64,000 nt of DNA from NCBI RefSeq assembly GCF_003477995.1, contig NZ_QUEM01000008.1:1-64000 (forward strand), written 5' to 3'. Positions 1 through 9,204 of this stretch are shown piece after piece (the stretch's first letter is position 1; each line of letters begins with the position of its first letter). The DNA is from Bacteroides sp. OF04-15BH. Its GTDB lineage: Bacteria > Bacteroidota > Bacteroidia > Bacteroidales > Bacteroidaceae. The notes beneath the pieces were generated by a model. That model was not told the DNA's origin. It searched no databases and worked only from the letters and a program-made list of their open reading frames with translations. Both the position numbers and the translations under genes were made by a program.

Positions 1-513
1 ATCGAGGCTGGTCAGCCATTCTTCTACATTGGTGGTGGTGCAGCTCTGGGCGTTTCACAGGAACCGACTGCAGCTGATACAACTCAGATGTTGATCCAGT
101 TCCCGAAGAACGAAACCAAGACTATCGCTCAGACTCCAAGCAGCTATAACGGCTTGATCGGTAACTACTACAGCGGTACTAAGGTGGCCAAGGGCTTCGG
201 TGTTGTTAAAGAAACTAAGGGCGTTCAGTCAATTGACGCAACTACAGAAGACCAGCAGATCGGTTGGAACAGCGCTTACATCGATGCTTCCAAGATCGAG
301 AACGCTGAGACTCCGGGAACTATCGTCGTTCCTTTGACCGGCGATCTGGAAACAGCTATCAAGGACGCTATCATCGACGCTCAGACCGGTAAGGTTAATG
401 TTTACAGCGTTGACGGTATCCTGATTAAGAAGAACGTGAAGGTTTCAGAGGCTACTGAAGGACTTGCCAAGGGTATCTACATCGTAGGTAACAAGAAAGT
501 GGCAGTTAAGTAA
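1..513 (+). CDS. C-terminal part of a secreted/surface protein with a secretion-type tail (5' end outside window)
   Basis: The frame is open from base 1 to the stop at 511-513, so at least 170 residues are visible and the start lies upstream of the window. No catalytic motif can be seen in the remaining part. The last ~40 residues have the pattern YSVDGxLI...GLAKGIYIVxNKKVAVK, the end seen in Bacteroidetes proteins with a Por-secretion/T9SS type A-like C-terminal tail. Codon choice is strongly biased (AAG, GCT, ACT, GGT), like the TPR lipoprotein at 56961, which suggests very high expression. The function of the missing N-terminal part is unknown. A strong intrinsic terminator follows directly. 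Confidence 0.8.
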   Translation: MEAGQPFFYIGGGAALGVSQEPTAADTTQMLIQFPKNETKTIAQTPSSYNGLIGNYYSGTKVAKGFGVVKETKGVQSIDATTEDQQIGWNSAYIDASKIENAETPGTIVVPLTGDLETAIKDAIIDAQTGKVNVYSVDGILIKKNVKVSEATEGLAKGIYIVGNKKVAVK

Positions 514-536
514 TTAGAATCTGACAGAATATTGAA

Positions 537-571
537 AAGAGGGAGGTAGAAATACCTTCCTCTTTTTGTTT
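537..571 (+). terminator. Intrinsic terminator of the first gene
   Basis: A 12-bp stem (537-548 with 553-564, one G-T pair) closes a GAAA tetraloop and is followed by a T-rich run. It ends the transcript of the partial gene just upstream of the next promoter. Confidence 0.85.
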
Positions 572-575
572 TTTT

Positions 576-586
576 ATTACTTTTGC
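576..586 (+). promoter_or_regulatory. Bacteroidetes-type -7 box for the DUF6057-like gene
   Basis: TTACTTTTGC contains TACTTTTGC, a full match to TAnnTTTGC. A TTG codon that would extend the next gene lies inside this box, which supports translation starting at the ATG at 613 instead. Confidence 0.7.
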
Positions 587-612
587 ACTATAAATCTCAA
601 AATCAAAAGCGC

Positions 613-2166
613 ATGAAACAGAATATATTCCTGACAAAACTTCTCCCCTACCGGAACCACATCCTTTACTTTCTTATATGCTGGTTCCTATTAGGCTTAT
701 ACTACAGCGACGTCCTGTATATAGCCCAACAGAACAGTTTCTTTACCACAGAAGGCATTCTCATGAAGTTCGTCACCGACCACTACCCTTACGGTTATCT
801 CTGGTGGCTCGGACGGGCTGCTTTGCAACTCTTTTACTACCCTGTAATCGGCAGCGCAGTCACAGCCCTTATGTTCACATTAATTTCCGGACTTTTTGCT
901 TATGTATTCCGTCTCAAGGGCAAAATGATCCTTCTTCAGTTCTTGCCGACCACCGTTTGGCTCGGCTATATCTTCTATCAAGGATATGACAATTACTATC
1001 AGGCAGAAACCGGAAAGATTCTGGGCATCCCCCTGTGTATCCTGATTATCCTCGTTCTTCAAAGCCTGTTCATGAGAACTTTCAGCAAAAAGCCGATTCT
1101 GTCTTTCTTCCGAACAGAAGAAAACAACCGTAAACAGAACATTTGGGAGAGCGTGATCCTCGTACTCATACCGTGTCTGCTTGTGGCATGGAATGAAACA
1201 TATCGCCCGTATGTACGCCCCACAGCCCACATGCAAAAAGCATTGCAGAAGGAAGATTGGGAAGAAATGAAGGAGACCGCAAAAGAATGCGGTGTTTCTG
1301 CACGTCCCATTGCAGCCTACTATGCCATTGCCCTGCTGCAAACCGGACAGATCACCCAATCCTTGTTTGATTTGGAGTACAATTATGCCGACCTGCATCT
1401 GCACGACCGAAATAATGATAAAGACTTTGGAACGGCTTATTACGAGGCTGACGGCAACTTCTATGCCGGACTGACCAATACAGCATATCGGAATGCCATG
1501 GAACGTTTGACCATGGACGGTCCATCCGCACTGATTTTAAAGATTCTTACAGAATCAGCCCTGCTGAATGGAGAGACAGAAGTTTGCAAGAAATATCTGG
1601 ACATATTAAAGTGTCTGCCTTTTGAAGGAGCCTTTGTAGAACATATTGAAATGTTTCTTGACGACCCGACTCTGATCGAAAAAAACCAGCGCTATGCCAA
1701 TATCTTAAAGCTTCGCCCCGTAAACGATTCTTTTGAGACTCTTTACCGGGAGCCGCTTTTCCTGGGCTACAACATTGCGTTGCTGCAAGGACGCTCACTG
1801 GATGCCTTGCAGGCCTCATTGGCAGCATGCCTGTATAGCAAACTGATGCCGGACTTTCTGGTACGTACGGAGCCTCTGGTCAACACCAGTCCTCTGCCTC
1901 AGAATGTACAGGACGCTCTGATTATGGAAAGCTACAAGAACAACCGAATCGAGCAAGTATTCCAGTTCGACGCCTTTACAAAACAAAAGTATGCACTCTT
2001 CATGCAGCTGGCCGGACCATACAAACAAAACCGCGAAGAAGGTGCTCAAAAGCTCAAAGAACAGTTCCTGGGATTTTATCCTTACTACTATCACTTTGGT
2101 AATGTAAAGGCAGAAGCCGCACCTGAGAACGAACAGAAAAAACAAACCGAACAACGAGTAAACTAA
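613..2166 (+). CDS. Multi-pass membrane protein with TPR-like C-terminal half (DUF6057-like)
   Basis: About 517 residues. The first ~200 hold roughly six hydrophobic segments (near residues 15-35, 60-85, 85-105, 110-130, 140-155 and 180-195). The remainder is an alpha-helical, TPR-like soluble region rich in Leu, Tyr and Ala. I chose the ATG at 613 because the upstream in-frame TTG at 583 falls inside the promoter box. The gene stops 6 bases before a heme-motif PD40 lipoprotein, so the two probably form an operon and act together at the envelope. The resemblance to DUF6057 is from memory of similar Bacteroides gene pairs. No enzymatic motif is visible and the function is unknown. Confidence 0.7.
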   Translation: MKQNIFLTKLLPYRNHILYFLICWFLLGLYYSDVLYIAQQNSFFTTEGILMKFVTDHYPYGYLWWLGRAALQLFYYPVIGSAVTALMFTLISGLFAYVFRLKGKMILLQFLPTTVWLGYIFYQGYDNYYQAETGKILGIPLCILIILVLQSLFMRTFSKKPILSFFRTEENNRKQNIWESVILVLIPCLLVAWNETYRPYVRPTAHMQKALQKEDWEEMKETAKECGVSARPIAAYYAIALLQTGQITQSLFDLEYNYADLHLHDRNNDKDFGTAYYEADGNFYAGLTNTAYRNAMERLTMDGPSALILKILTESALLNGETEVCKKYLDILKCLPFEGAFVEHIEMFLDDPTLIEKNQRYANILKLRPVNDSFETLYREPLFLGYNIALLQGRSLDALQASLAACLYSKLMPDFLVRTEPLVNTSPLPQNVQDALIMESYKNNRIEQVFQFDAFTKQKYALFMQLAGPYKQNREEGAQKLKEQFLGFYPYYYHFGNVKAEAAPENEQKKQTEQRVN

Positions 2167-2172
2167 GTCACT

Positions 2173-3693
2173 ATGCATAAAAAACTGTTTATCAGTCTTG
2201 CGCTTGCCAGTCTGTTTGTGCTGGGCAGCTGCAAGAAGGAATACAATATTCCACAGAATTACGAATACAGCAAAGATTCTCTGGCCATATTTCCCGACTA
2301 TAAGGATATTATTGTGCCTCCCAATATTGCACCTTTGAACTTCAGAGTCGATATTCAGGCCAAAAATATTCTGGCAGAAGTATGTGCCAACAAACAGACA
2401 GTAGTTATTCCTGCCAACGAAATGAACGAAATCCGTTTTGATGAGAAGGTGTGGAAAGACCTGATTAAAAATGAACACGGAAAAGGCATCAGCATCCACA
2501 TTTTTGCAGAAACAGAGAAAGGATGGATGCGTTATCAGGACTTTCGCATTGACGTGGCACCGGAAGAAATAGACCGCTATGTATCCTATCGACTGATAGA
2601 GCCGGGATATGAGCTCTACCGCCAGATGGGACTTTATCAGAGAGACCTGGAATGTTTTGAGGAGAAAGCAATCTACGAAAACAACCGTGTGCACGATCTA
2701 GAAAACAATCATTGCGTAAACTGCCATAACTATCAGAATCACTCTACCGAGAAAATGCTCTTCCATGTGCGAGGAGCCCATGGAGGAACCATCATCTGCA
2801 ACGGACAGAAAATCGAAAAGCTGGATATGAAAAACGATTCTATCCTCGGCCCTTCTGTCTATCCCAGTTGGCATCCCAAGATGAACAGCATCGCTTTTTC
2901 ATCGAATATGACAGGCCAGAGTTTTCATATTCTGGATCAGGAAAAGGTTGAGGTCGTGGACGGAGAAAGTGATCTGGTATACTTTAATGTAGACAAACGA
3001 AGCATCAAAAACGTTCTGAAAACCAAAACCGATCTGGAGAACTTCCCCTGCTGGAACCCTCAGGGCGACAAGCTGTACTATTGTGTCGCTCATGTTCCTC
3101 AGCTGGATTCTCTGAATCAGGAGGAATCTTATCTGTATTTCCTGAATCACTATAAAGAAATCAAGTACAACATCATGTCCCTGGATTTCGATTCTAAAAA
3201 GGAGTCTTTCAGCAATCCGCAGCTTGTAGTGAACTGCAGTGCCGAAGGAAAAAGTGCTTCCGTGCCGCGGATCAGCCCCGACGGAAAGTATCTGCTCTTC
3301 ACCAAAGGAGATTACGGGCAGTTCCACATCTGGCATAAAAGTTCTGACCTTTGGGTAAAAAATCTGCAGGACAGTACCACTTATGCTCTCTCGGCAGCCA
3401 ACAGCAAGGATGTAGACAGCTATCATTGCTGGAGCAGCAACGGACGCTGGATTGTATTCAGCAGCCGGCGCGATGACGGAAACTTTACCCGCTTGTATAT
3501 CGCTTACTTCGACAAGACCGGAAAGGCCCATAAAGCTTTCATGCTTCCCCAGGAAAGCCCGCAGGATAACATTTTACTGCTCAAGAGCTACAATGTACCG
3601 GAGTTGACAAAAGATGCGCTTAAATGCGACGAGAACAGCTTTAAGGAAGTAATCTACAAGCAGGAAGCCAAACGAGTAGACTACAAGCCTTAA
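2173..3693 (+). CDS. Lipoprotein with TolB/PD40-type beta-propeller and one CxxCH heme motif
   Basis: 506 residues with a lipoprotein signal (LFVLGSC then KK; lipid on the Cys near residue 20). Cys181-Val-Asn-Cys184-His185 is a classical c-type heme attachment motif. It lies between an N-terminal beta-rich region and a C-terminal set of PD40/TolB-like blades with the usual phrases YPSWHPKMNSIAFSS, PRISPDGKYLLFT and HCWSSNGRWIVFSSRR. Family knowledge suggests a periplasm-facing sensing, binding or electron-carrying lipoprotein. The partner is probably the multi-pass membrane protein encoded 6 bases upstream. Only one heme motif is present and the actual redox role is inferred. The gene ends at a bidirectional terminator shared with the convergent TlpA-like gene. 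Confidence 0.75.
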   Translation: MHKKLFISLALASLFVLGSCKKEYNIPQNYEYSKDSLAIFPDYKDIIVPPNIAPLNFRVDIQAKNILAEVCANKQTVVIPANEMNEIRFDEKVWKDLIKNEHGKGISIHIFAETEKGWMRYQDFRIDVAPEEIDRYVSYRLIEPGYELYRQMGLYQRDLECFEEKAIYENNRVHDLENNHCVNCHNYQNHSTEKMLFHVRGAHGGTIICNGQKIEKLDMKNDSILGPSVYPSWHPKMNSIAFSSNMTGQSFHILDQEKVEVVDGESDLVYFNVDKRSIKNVLKTKTDLENFPCWNPQGDKLYYCVAHVPQLDSLNQEESYLYFLNHYKEIKYNIMSLDFDSKKESFSNPQLVVNCSAEGKSASVPRISPDGKYLLFTKGDYGQFHIWHKSSDLWVKNLQDSTTYALSAANSKDVDSYHCWSSNGRWIVFSSRRDDGNFTRLYIAYFDKTGKAHKAFMLPQESPQDNILLLKSYNVPELTKDALKCDENSFKEVIYKQEAKRVDYKP

Positions 3694-3740
3694 TGAAGAG
3701 ATCATAAAGAACGAAAATTATCATCAGCATGATAATAAAA

Positions 3741-3785
3741 AAACTCGGGCACGGTAATTGTTTATCATGCTCGAGTTTTTTTTAC
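3741..3785. terminator. Bidirectional terminator between converging genes
   Basis: An 11-bp stem (3741-3751 with 3768-3778, one G-T pair) is flanked by an A-run on the left and a T-run on the right, so it can stop transcription from both the PD40 lipoprotein and the TlpA-like gene. A small palindrome (TTATCAT...ATGATAA, near 3719-3736) precedes it. Confidence 0.8.
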
Positions 3786-3806
3786 GTACAGAGCTACGGC
3801 AAGGGG

Positions 3807-4994
3807 TCACATCATGGCGCCCATACTTACCGATACGGTCGATTTGGCCGGTTTTTGAACAGGCTTTCCTTCAAGCACCTCCTTTAAGGTATCCTTTATC
3901 TGCTTTCCGCGAACATTTTTCCGGTAAATCCGTCCTTCCTGATCCAGAACCAGAATAAAAGGAATGCCGCTGAACTGCATGGTATTCATTACTGCCTTAC
4001 CGGAATCCTTCACCCAAGCCTGGGTCCACGGCATCTGTTCATCTTGAAGGGCCTTGGTCCAGTCTGCCTTCTTTCCGTCGATAGACACACTCAGGAAAGC
4101 CACTCCTTTGTCTTTAAACTCTTCATATACCGCTTTCAGATTCGGAATCTCCTGACGGCAAGGACCGCACCAACTGGCCCAGAAATCCAGCACCACAGCC
4201 TTACCCTTGAAATCAGAAATCCGTACCGGCGTTCCATCCTCTGAAAAACAGTCGAAAGCCGGCAGCACGCTCCCCGGCTCCATCCGTTTTTTACGGGCCA
4301 AGGCTTCGCTTTTTTCCTTCATATAAGCTTCTGCAAGTGCAGTAGCTCCGCTATTGGCCTTTTTCAGCGTATTCAAGGCCTGCTTAATCAAAACAGAATC
4401 TTCTTCGAAATTCAAGCCCCGTATGGCAGCCATCACCGCAGTACGGTCTGCATAATGCTTCACCAGATAACGGAGGTGCTCTACATAGTTCTCGTTTCCA
4501 TGATCATAAAGTTTCATGGACAAGGACTGACGCTCATCTTCGGAAGTGAACTGGGCACGATAGGCAGCCTGCGACACAGCTATCATCTGCTGATAGTTAC
4601 GATAACTCTCAAAGTTGATCCAATTCATCAGCTCATTGTTTTTTCCTCCCTTAATATAGACAAAAGGCGGATTCTTGATTTTGATCCGTGCCGTGTCCTT
4701 CCCGCGAAAATCCACATCGAGGTTCTCATCTTCCATCCACACATTTACAGACTGCCAGTTGGCACAGTTCAGAGTCACTACACTCGGACGATCCACCGGA
4801 ATCTTCATCTCGTAAGTCTGGTCCGGACGCACCTCACAGGTTGCCAGAGTATCTCTCTGAAAGCCTTCGTAACGACAAGCCACAATCTTAAATCCGGGAT
4901 CGGTAAACTGAACCTTTCCACGAACATGAATTTCATTGTCGGCAAAAACAGTCGAAGCACACGCCAAAGCGACTAATAAAAAGAATGATTTCAT
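3807..4994 (-). CDS. Exported TlpA-family thiol-disulfide oxidoreductase with N-terminal DUF4369-like domain
   Basis: 395 residues from the ATG at 4994, where a clean signal peptide begins (MKSFFLLVALACASTVFA). An ATG-like start 7 codons upstream would spoil the signal. The N-terminal half (about 25-240) is a DUF4369-type beta and helical region. The C-terminal half is a thioredoxin fold with the active site WASWCGPC (Cys276, Cys279) and the cis-proline segment SGIPFI. Such proteins reduce or isomerise disulfides in the periplasm. It is the last gene of the minus-strand sulfatase/LRR/M60 run, but a strong terminator separates it from the M60 gene, so it is probably made by read-through or from a weak promoter. 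Confidence 0.88.
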   Translation of the reverse strand: MKSFFLLVALACASTVFADNEIHVRGKVQFTDPGFKIVACRYEGFQRDTLATCEVRPDQTYEMKIPVDRPSVVTLNCANWQSVNVWMEDENLDVDFRGKDTARIKIKNPPFVYIKGGKNNELMNWINFESYRNYQQMIAVSQAAYRAQFTSEDERQSLSMKLYDHGNENYVEHLRYLVKHYADRTAVMAAIRGLNFEEDSVLIKQALNTLKKANSGATALAEAYMKEKSEALARKKRMEPGSVLPAFDCFSEDGTPVRISDFKGKAVVLDFWASWCGPCRQEIPNLKAVYEEFKDKGVAFLSVSIDGKKADWTKALQDEQMPWTQAWVKDSGKAVMNTMQFSGIPFILVLDQEGRIYRKNVRGKQIKDTLKEVLEGKPVQKPAKSTVSVSMGAMM

Positions 4995-5015
4995 TGTATT
5001 ATATTTTAATGGCAT

Positions 5016-5054
5016 AAAAAGAAACGATACAAGGAAAAACCTTGTACCGTTTCT
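5016..5054 (-). terminator. Terminator between M60-like gene and TlpA-like gene
   Basis: On the minus strand a 15-bp stem (5054-5040 with 5034-5020, one G-T pair) is followed by TTTTT. It would stop or attenuate the sulfatase-LRR-M60 transcript before the TlpA-like gene. Confidence 0.8.
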
Positions 5055-5076
5055 CTAAATCAGGTGATAATCATTT

Positions 5077-7740
5077 TTACTTCTTCACAGGTTCATTTGG
5101 AATATTCGGAGTCTCATAAACTGGCAGTGGAGAGTGAGCCATCTTCTCCATCATGTCGGCAGAAACTTCCTTCAGGCCAAGAGCCTTCATATCTTCCTTG
5201 AACTCAGCCTTCATATCCTCCATCATAGCGTAATCCTTCAATCCATAGTCATCGATAGACATGATGATGGTACGCATGAATCCGAACTTGTCGAAATAGT
5301 CGAACAGGTTGTAACCGCTGATCAACGAAGCCTTGCGGATATAGTTGAAGATAAACGGCACACTGTTCTGCCAGCAGTTAGAGTTTGCATTGATGTACTT
5401 CAACCAGCAAGTGTTCGGATAGAGTTCTTTCAGCTTATCCAATTTGCCTTTCACACCATTCTGTGCACTGGCAATCAGTTCATACTTATCAACTTTTGTC
5501 TTCTTGCTTCCATCGGCATAAGTCTCGATTGCAGAACCGTTCTCATTGTCATTCTGACGCAAAGACTCATACAAATCCAGCTGATAGTCAACCTTTGACT
5601 TATCTTCTGATACATAGCTGAAGTAGTTATGCAACATGTAGAATGGTGCTGTATTGGCTTCTACATAAACTTCGTGAGTAGATAATCCGTGTTCGGCATC
5701 TTCTGCAATAGCAGGGATTTCCCAACGTCCATTCTTGTAATATTTTGCATACTGTGCTCTGATCTCATCCTGAACAGCAGAACTCCAGCTGAAGCGGCTG
5801 ATGTTGTTATAGGCACGCAAGCGTGGTTCAGAAGTTGCCGTATCATTCACATTTACAAAGAATGAGTTATAAGCACTCTCCCATGCACCCTTGATTCGTC
5901 CGGCATGCCAGTCATCGTGATATCCCATACGCAAAACGTTCTCACAAGAGTTCATGTTATTAGAACTTTCGCCCAGACCTGCCCAACAGAAATAAGGCTG
6001 CATCTGATGCTGGTGTCCCCACTCGTGGCTCAAGCCCCAAATAGCATCACCATCATTCTTCATGATTGTCTTACAATTCAAAACACGTGATTCACAATCA
6101 TATTTGAAAGATACTCCGTAATAACCCTGGAACATGTAGTAGGTATAGTTCACATAAGCCATTGTACGGTTGTCCGGAACACGATTGTACTTCTTCAATC
6201 CCAGCAAGTGGTGCTCCCAGTCTACCAATGTATCCAATACATTCATAAACTGAACATAGCCCTTGGAAGTTCCGTCCAGAGCCTTACAGTAGTTTCTCAT
6301 ACCTGAGGCCTGCCATACAGAGTGAACCTTACTACCCACCAAGTCGATACAACGGTTCTTGGCATTCTTCAGAATTACATCCAGTTCCTCGTTCGTCTTG
6401 TCTGGAGTCAGATAACCGTTCACATTTCCATTGATAAAGTGTACCTTTACATTCGGATATTTTGCATGATCTACCGGATATGTATCTGAGTAATAAGCGA
6501 TATAAGCCAGTCCATCGTAGTCAGACTTGTACTCAATAGAGTTAAGACCATTATGCAAAGTATATGAATACTCTACCGGGCCTCCTCCATTACCTTCAGC
6601 ATTTAACTCCTGCGGGAACCAAGCAACCACTTTCAGGGTCAGTGACTCACCGTCCGGCAATCCGGAAACAGCGATTGCATGAGTACCTTTGTTAATGTTG
6701 ATACCGGTTACTCCCTGAAGATGATCATAATACTTACCCGGAGCTTTCAACAAATCAGACTGAGCTTCTGGAGACAAACGGCAAGTATACTCCTGAATTC
6801 TGTCTTTGGTAAACTCGGCTTTATTGTCATACAACTGCTGAGCTACAAACTTGCAGAAAGGATTGGTCAATGCATTAATCTCATCTTGAGTAACTCCTTC
6901 TTTCAAAGCATCACACAAATCGCTGGCAAAAATGGCAGTGTTCGGATCATCGGCTTTCTTCTGATAGAACTCCATCTCAGCACATGAAGCAAAGTTTCCG
7001 GATCCAGATAAGATCTTGAACTGAATTGATTCCGGATTCTTTAATGGAGTCTCAAAAGAAACATCTCTTGAAGAAGACTTGCCGCCCCAACTTCCCTTGT
7101 AGACCTGTTTGTAATCTGTATCACCGGCACATTTTACGTAAATCTCCACTTCGTTGAAGTTTCCATTGCTACCACCAGAAGTACGAGGTACATAACGAAG
7201 ATAGTCAATATGATCTACATTCTTGAAATTATAAGTCAGGGTAAAAGGAAAACCTCCTCCCTGGTTGTTATTATAAGGAGAGTGCCACAAAGTAGACACA
7301 TCGCCGTCATAAGTGCGCTCAATACCTTCACCAGACTGACTGTCACTAGCTGTAGCAGAAGCGACCTTAACCTTCTCATCTGTAGGAACAAATGCAGCAT
7401 ATCCCTCACGATCCTGATCTACCTTGAATGTACGGGCCATAGCACCGTCCTTTGAAGAGATCGTGATGGTAGCATTTCTGTCCATGGCAACATTATTCGT
7501 TGCAACCTTTATTTTCAGACGTTTGTTTTCAATGGTTGGAGTCACCCAGTCAGAAGAAGACTTGACTTCAAGTTCCTGATTGGTCAGAACCGGAACAAAG
7601 AATGTTGTATCCGTATAGCCTACGGACATTTTCTGCGCACCCAGCAACACTATATTCTTATCGGTTGCACTCTGTGCCAAGGCTGTTGAAGTGGAAAGGA
7701 GTGCCAAAACTCCTGCAAACAATATATTTTTATTCATCAT
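5077..7740 (-). CDS. Secreted M60-like zinc metallopeptidase (mucin O-glycopeptidase type, BT4244-like)
   Basis: 887 residues with a signal peptide (cut after about ALAQ, residue 23). Domains in order: a BACON-type Ig-like domain (about 30-115, ending DREGYAAF), an F5/8-type C or CBM32 domain (about 125-265), a linker, then an M60-like/PF13402 peptidase domain. The zinc motif is His572-Glu-Trp-Gly-His576 followed by a downstream Glu in WAGLGES. This architecture and motif match B. thetaiotaomicron BT4244, which cleaves mucin-type O-glycopeptides. It probably acts at the cell surface or periplasm on mucin. It is co-oriented with the LRR protein and a sulfatase (30-base gaps). No secretion tail is present; the protein ends in a Pro-rich segment. 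Confidence 0.9.
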   Translation of the reverse strand: MMNKNILFAGVLALLSTSTALAQSATDKNIVLLGAQKMSVGYTDTTFFVPVLTNQELEVKSSSDWVTPTIENKRLKIKVATNNVAMDRNATITISSKDGAMARTFKVDQDREGYAAFVPTDEKVKVASATASDSQSGEGIERTYDGDVSTLWHSPYNNNQGGGFPFTLTYNFKNVDHIDYLRYVPRTSGGSNGNFNEVEIYVKCAGDTDYKQVYKGSWGGKSSSRDVSFETPLKNPESIQFKILSGSGNFASCAEMEFYQKKADDPNTAIFASDLCDALKEGVTQDEINALTNPFCKFVAQQLYDNKAEFTKDRIQEYTCRLSPEAQSDLLKAPGKYYDHLQGVTGININKGTHAIAVSGLPDGESLTLKVVAWFPQELNAEGNGGGPVEYSYTLHNGLNSIEYKSDYDGLAYIAYYSDTYPVDHAKYPNVKVHFINGNVNGYLTPDKTNEELDVILKNAKNRCIDLVGSKVHSVWQASGMRNYCKALDGTSKGYVQFMNVLDTLVDWEHHLLGLKKYNRVPDNRTMAYVNYTYYMFQGYYGVSFKYDCESRVLNCKTIMKNDGDAIWGLSHEWGHQHQMQPYFCWAGLGESSNNMNSCENVLRMGYHDDWHAGRIKGAWESAYNSFFVNVNDTATSEPRLRAYNNISRFSWSSAVQDEIRAQYAKYYKNGRWEIPAIAEDAEHGLSTHEVYVEANTAPFYMLHNYFSYVSEDKSKVDYQLDLYESLRQNDNENGSAIETYADGSKKTKVDKYELIASAQNGVKGKLDKLKELYPNTCWLKYINANSNCWQNSVPFIFNYIRKASLISGYNLFDYFDKFGFMRTIIMSIDDYGLKDYAMMEDMKAEFKEDMKALGLKEVSADMMEKMAHSPLPVYETPNIPNEPVKK

Positions 7741-7770
7741 TTATTCGCTTTAAAATTCATTTTGAGAACA

Positions 7771-9174
7771 TTACAGAGAAATCTTAACTCCGTTAACCAA
7801 GAAGATGCCGTGTCCTAAAGAAACCTGCTCCTCGTTTGTTACAATTCCGGTCCATACCTGCTTACCGTCCACTGTATAAATAGATACACGATAAGGCTTT
7901 CCGGATTTCATGGTTATAGTACCATTGTTTGTAACATAAGAGAAACCATAGGCATCCATGATATCCTGGATACCGGTTCCATCAGATACGGCCAAATTCT
8001 CACTGCTCAAAACCAAACCCGGAAATTCAGGTGAAGTTACTTCACAATGAATAGCCTGGAAAGGCTTCTTGAATGTAAACATATTGCTTCGTGCAGTGTA
8101 ATCTGCATTAGAACCTTTCACAAGTTCTTCCTCTCCGTTCTTCCATACATATGAAGGTGAAGTGGCATTGCCATCCGCATCTGTATCCAGACCATCCAGA
8201 GTAAACTGCTCGTTCACCTTGATCTGCGTCTTAGGCAATGCGAAAGCACCTTGTGGAGAATAAAGCATATTCGCCGAATTTACCATATTATCCAAAGAGT
8301 GCATTGAAGCGAAGGTCAGGTTGTTGCCGTCGCAATAGAAAGCCAAAGACTTATTGCTTGAGTTTGCAGCCGGAATAGTCAATGTAGTCAATTCATTGTT
8401 TGAGCAAGAAAGAGTCTGCAGATTTGCATTATTCTGCATGCTCAATGAAGTCAGTTTGTTGTTGTCACACCAGAAGTCCACCAAACCGGTGCAGTTTGAC
8501 ATATTCAAGGTAGAGATTTCATTGTCGTCACAAACTACAGACTTCAAGTTTCTGTTTGAGCTCAAATTCAGTGTCTTCAGGGTGTTGTCCTGACACCACA
8601 AAGTTTCCAGAGCCGAAACGGTAGACAAGGTCAATGAAGACAATTTGTTACCAGAACAAATCAAAGTCTTCAGATTTGACGGACCGCTCAAAGACAAACT
8701 GGTCAATTGATTATTGGCACAGTTCAGTGTCTCCAGACTCTTCATCAAAGTCAAGCCCAAGTAACTTACTTCATTACCAGAACAATCCAAGTTCACCAGA
8801 TTACGCATAGAATTCAAATCCAGTGTAGTCAGTTTGTTATCTGAGCAGAAGAAAGTGCTCAGAGAAGAACCGTCAGCAACATTGATCGCGGTCAACTCAT
8901 TAGAGCTACAGTCAAGGAACCAAAGATTATCTGCAGATACAGTTATTGTCTGACCTTTCAGATCTCCTTGTATCGGTTCTCCTGTACTGGTAATACTAAC
9001 AGGTGTTCCATCTCCCCAATCAACAGTAACAGTACCCGGATTAGTTGTAAAACTAAATGCCGCTCCGGCTGTCTTTGCTGTGGTCAGCGTCACCTTGGTC
9101 TGTGCTCCAGCCAAAGAAGGACTAAGGGCTAGTCCAGCGGCCAGTGCCAAGGAAAATAAAGTAGTTTTTTTCAT
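7771..9174 (-). CDS. Secreted leucine-rich-repeat protein with secretion-type C-terminal tail
   Basis: 467 residues: signal peptide (to about residue 24, SLAGAQ), a short PKD-like stretch VDWGDGTP near residue 50, then about ten ~21-residue leucine-rich repeats of the form LxxLxCSxNxLTxLxL (about 80-290). A beta-rich region follows, and a final ~65 residues of the type IYTVDGKQVWTG...GHGIFLVNGVKISL, a Por-secretion-like tail. The cysteine at a fixed repeat position resembles the LRR_4/LRR_5-like surface proteins of gut Bacteroidetes. The binding target is unknown. Its place between a sulfatase and a mucin glycopeptidase suggests a role in binding host glycoprotein, but that is inference. Confidence 0.82.
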   Translation of the reverse strand: MKKTTLFSLALAAGLALSPSLAGAQTKVTLTTAKTAGAAFSFTTNPGTVTVDWGDGTPVSITSTGEPIQGDLKGQTITVSADNLWFLDCSSNELTAINVADGSSLSTFFCSDNKLTTLDLNSMRNLVNLDCSGNEVSYLGLTLMKSLETLNCANNQLTSLSLSGPSNLKTLICSGNKLSSLTLSTVSALETLWCQDNTLKTLNLSSNRNLKSVVCDDNEISTLNMSNCTGLVDFWCDNNKLTSLSMQNNANLQTLSCSNNELTTLTIPAANSSNKSLAFYCDGNNLTFASMHSLDNMVNSANMLYSPQGAFALPKTQIKVNEQFTLDGLDTDADGNATSPSYVWKNGEEELVKGSNADYTARSNMFTFKKPFQAIHCEVTSPEFPGLVLSSENLAVSDGTGIQDIMDAYGFSYVTNNGTITMKSGKPYRVSIYTVDGKQVWTGIVTNEEQVSLGHGIFLVNGVKISL

Positions 9175-9204
9175 TATAAATATAGGTAATTAAGTTAATA
9201 ATAT

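Noticed and set aside
583..612. TTG start adding 10 residues to the membrane protein
   Set aside because: The codon lies inside the TTTGC of the -7 promoter box, so it would not be in the mRNA.
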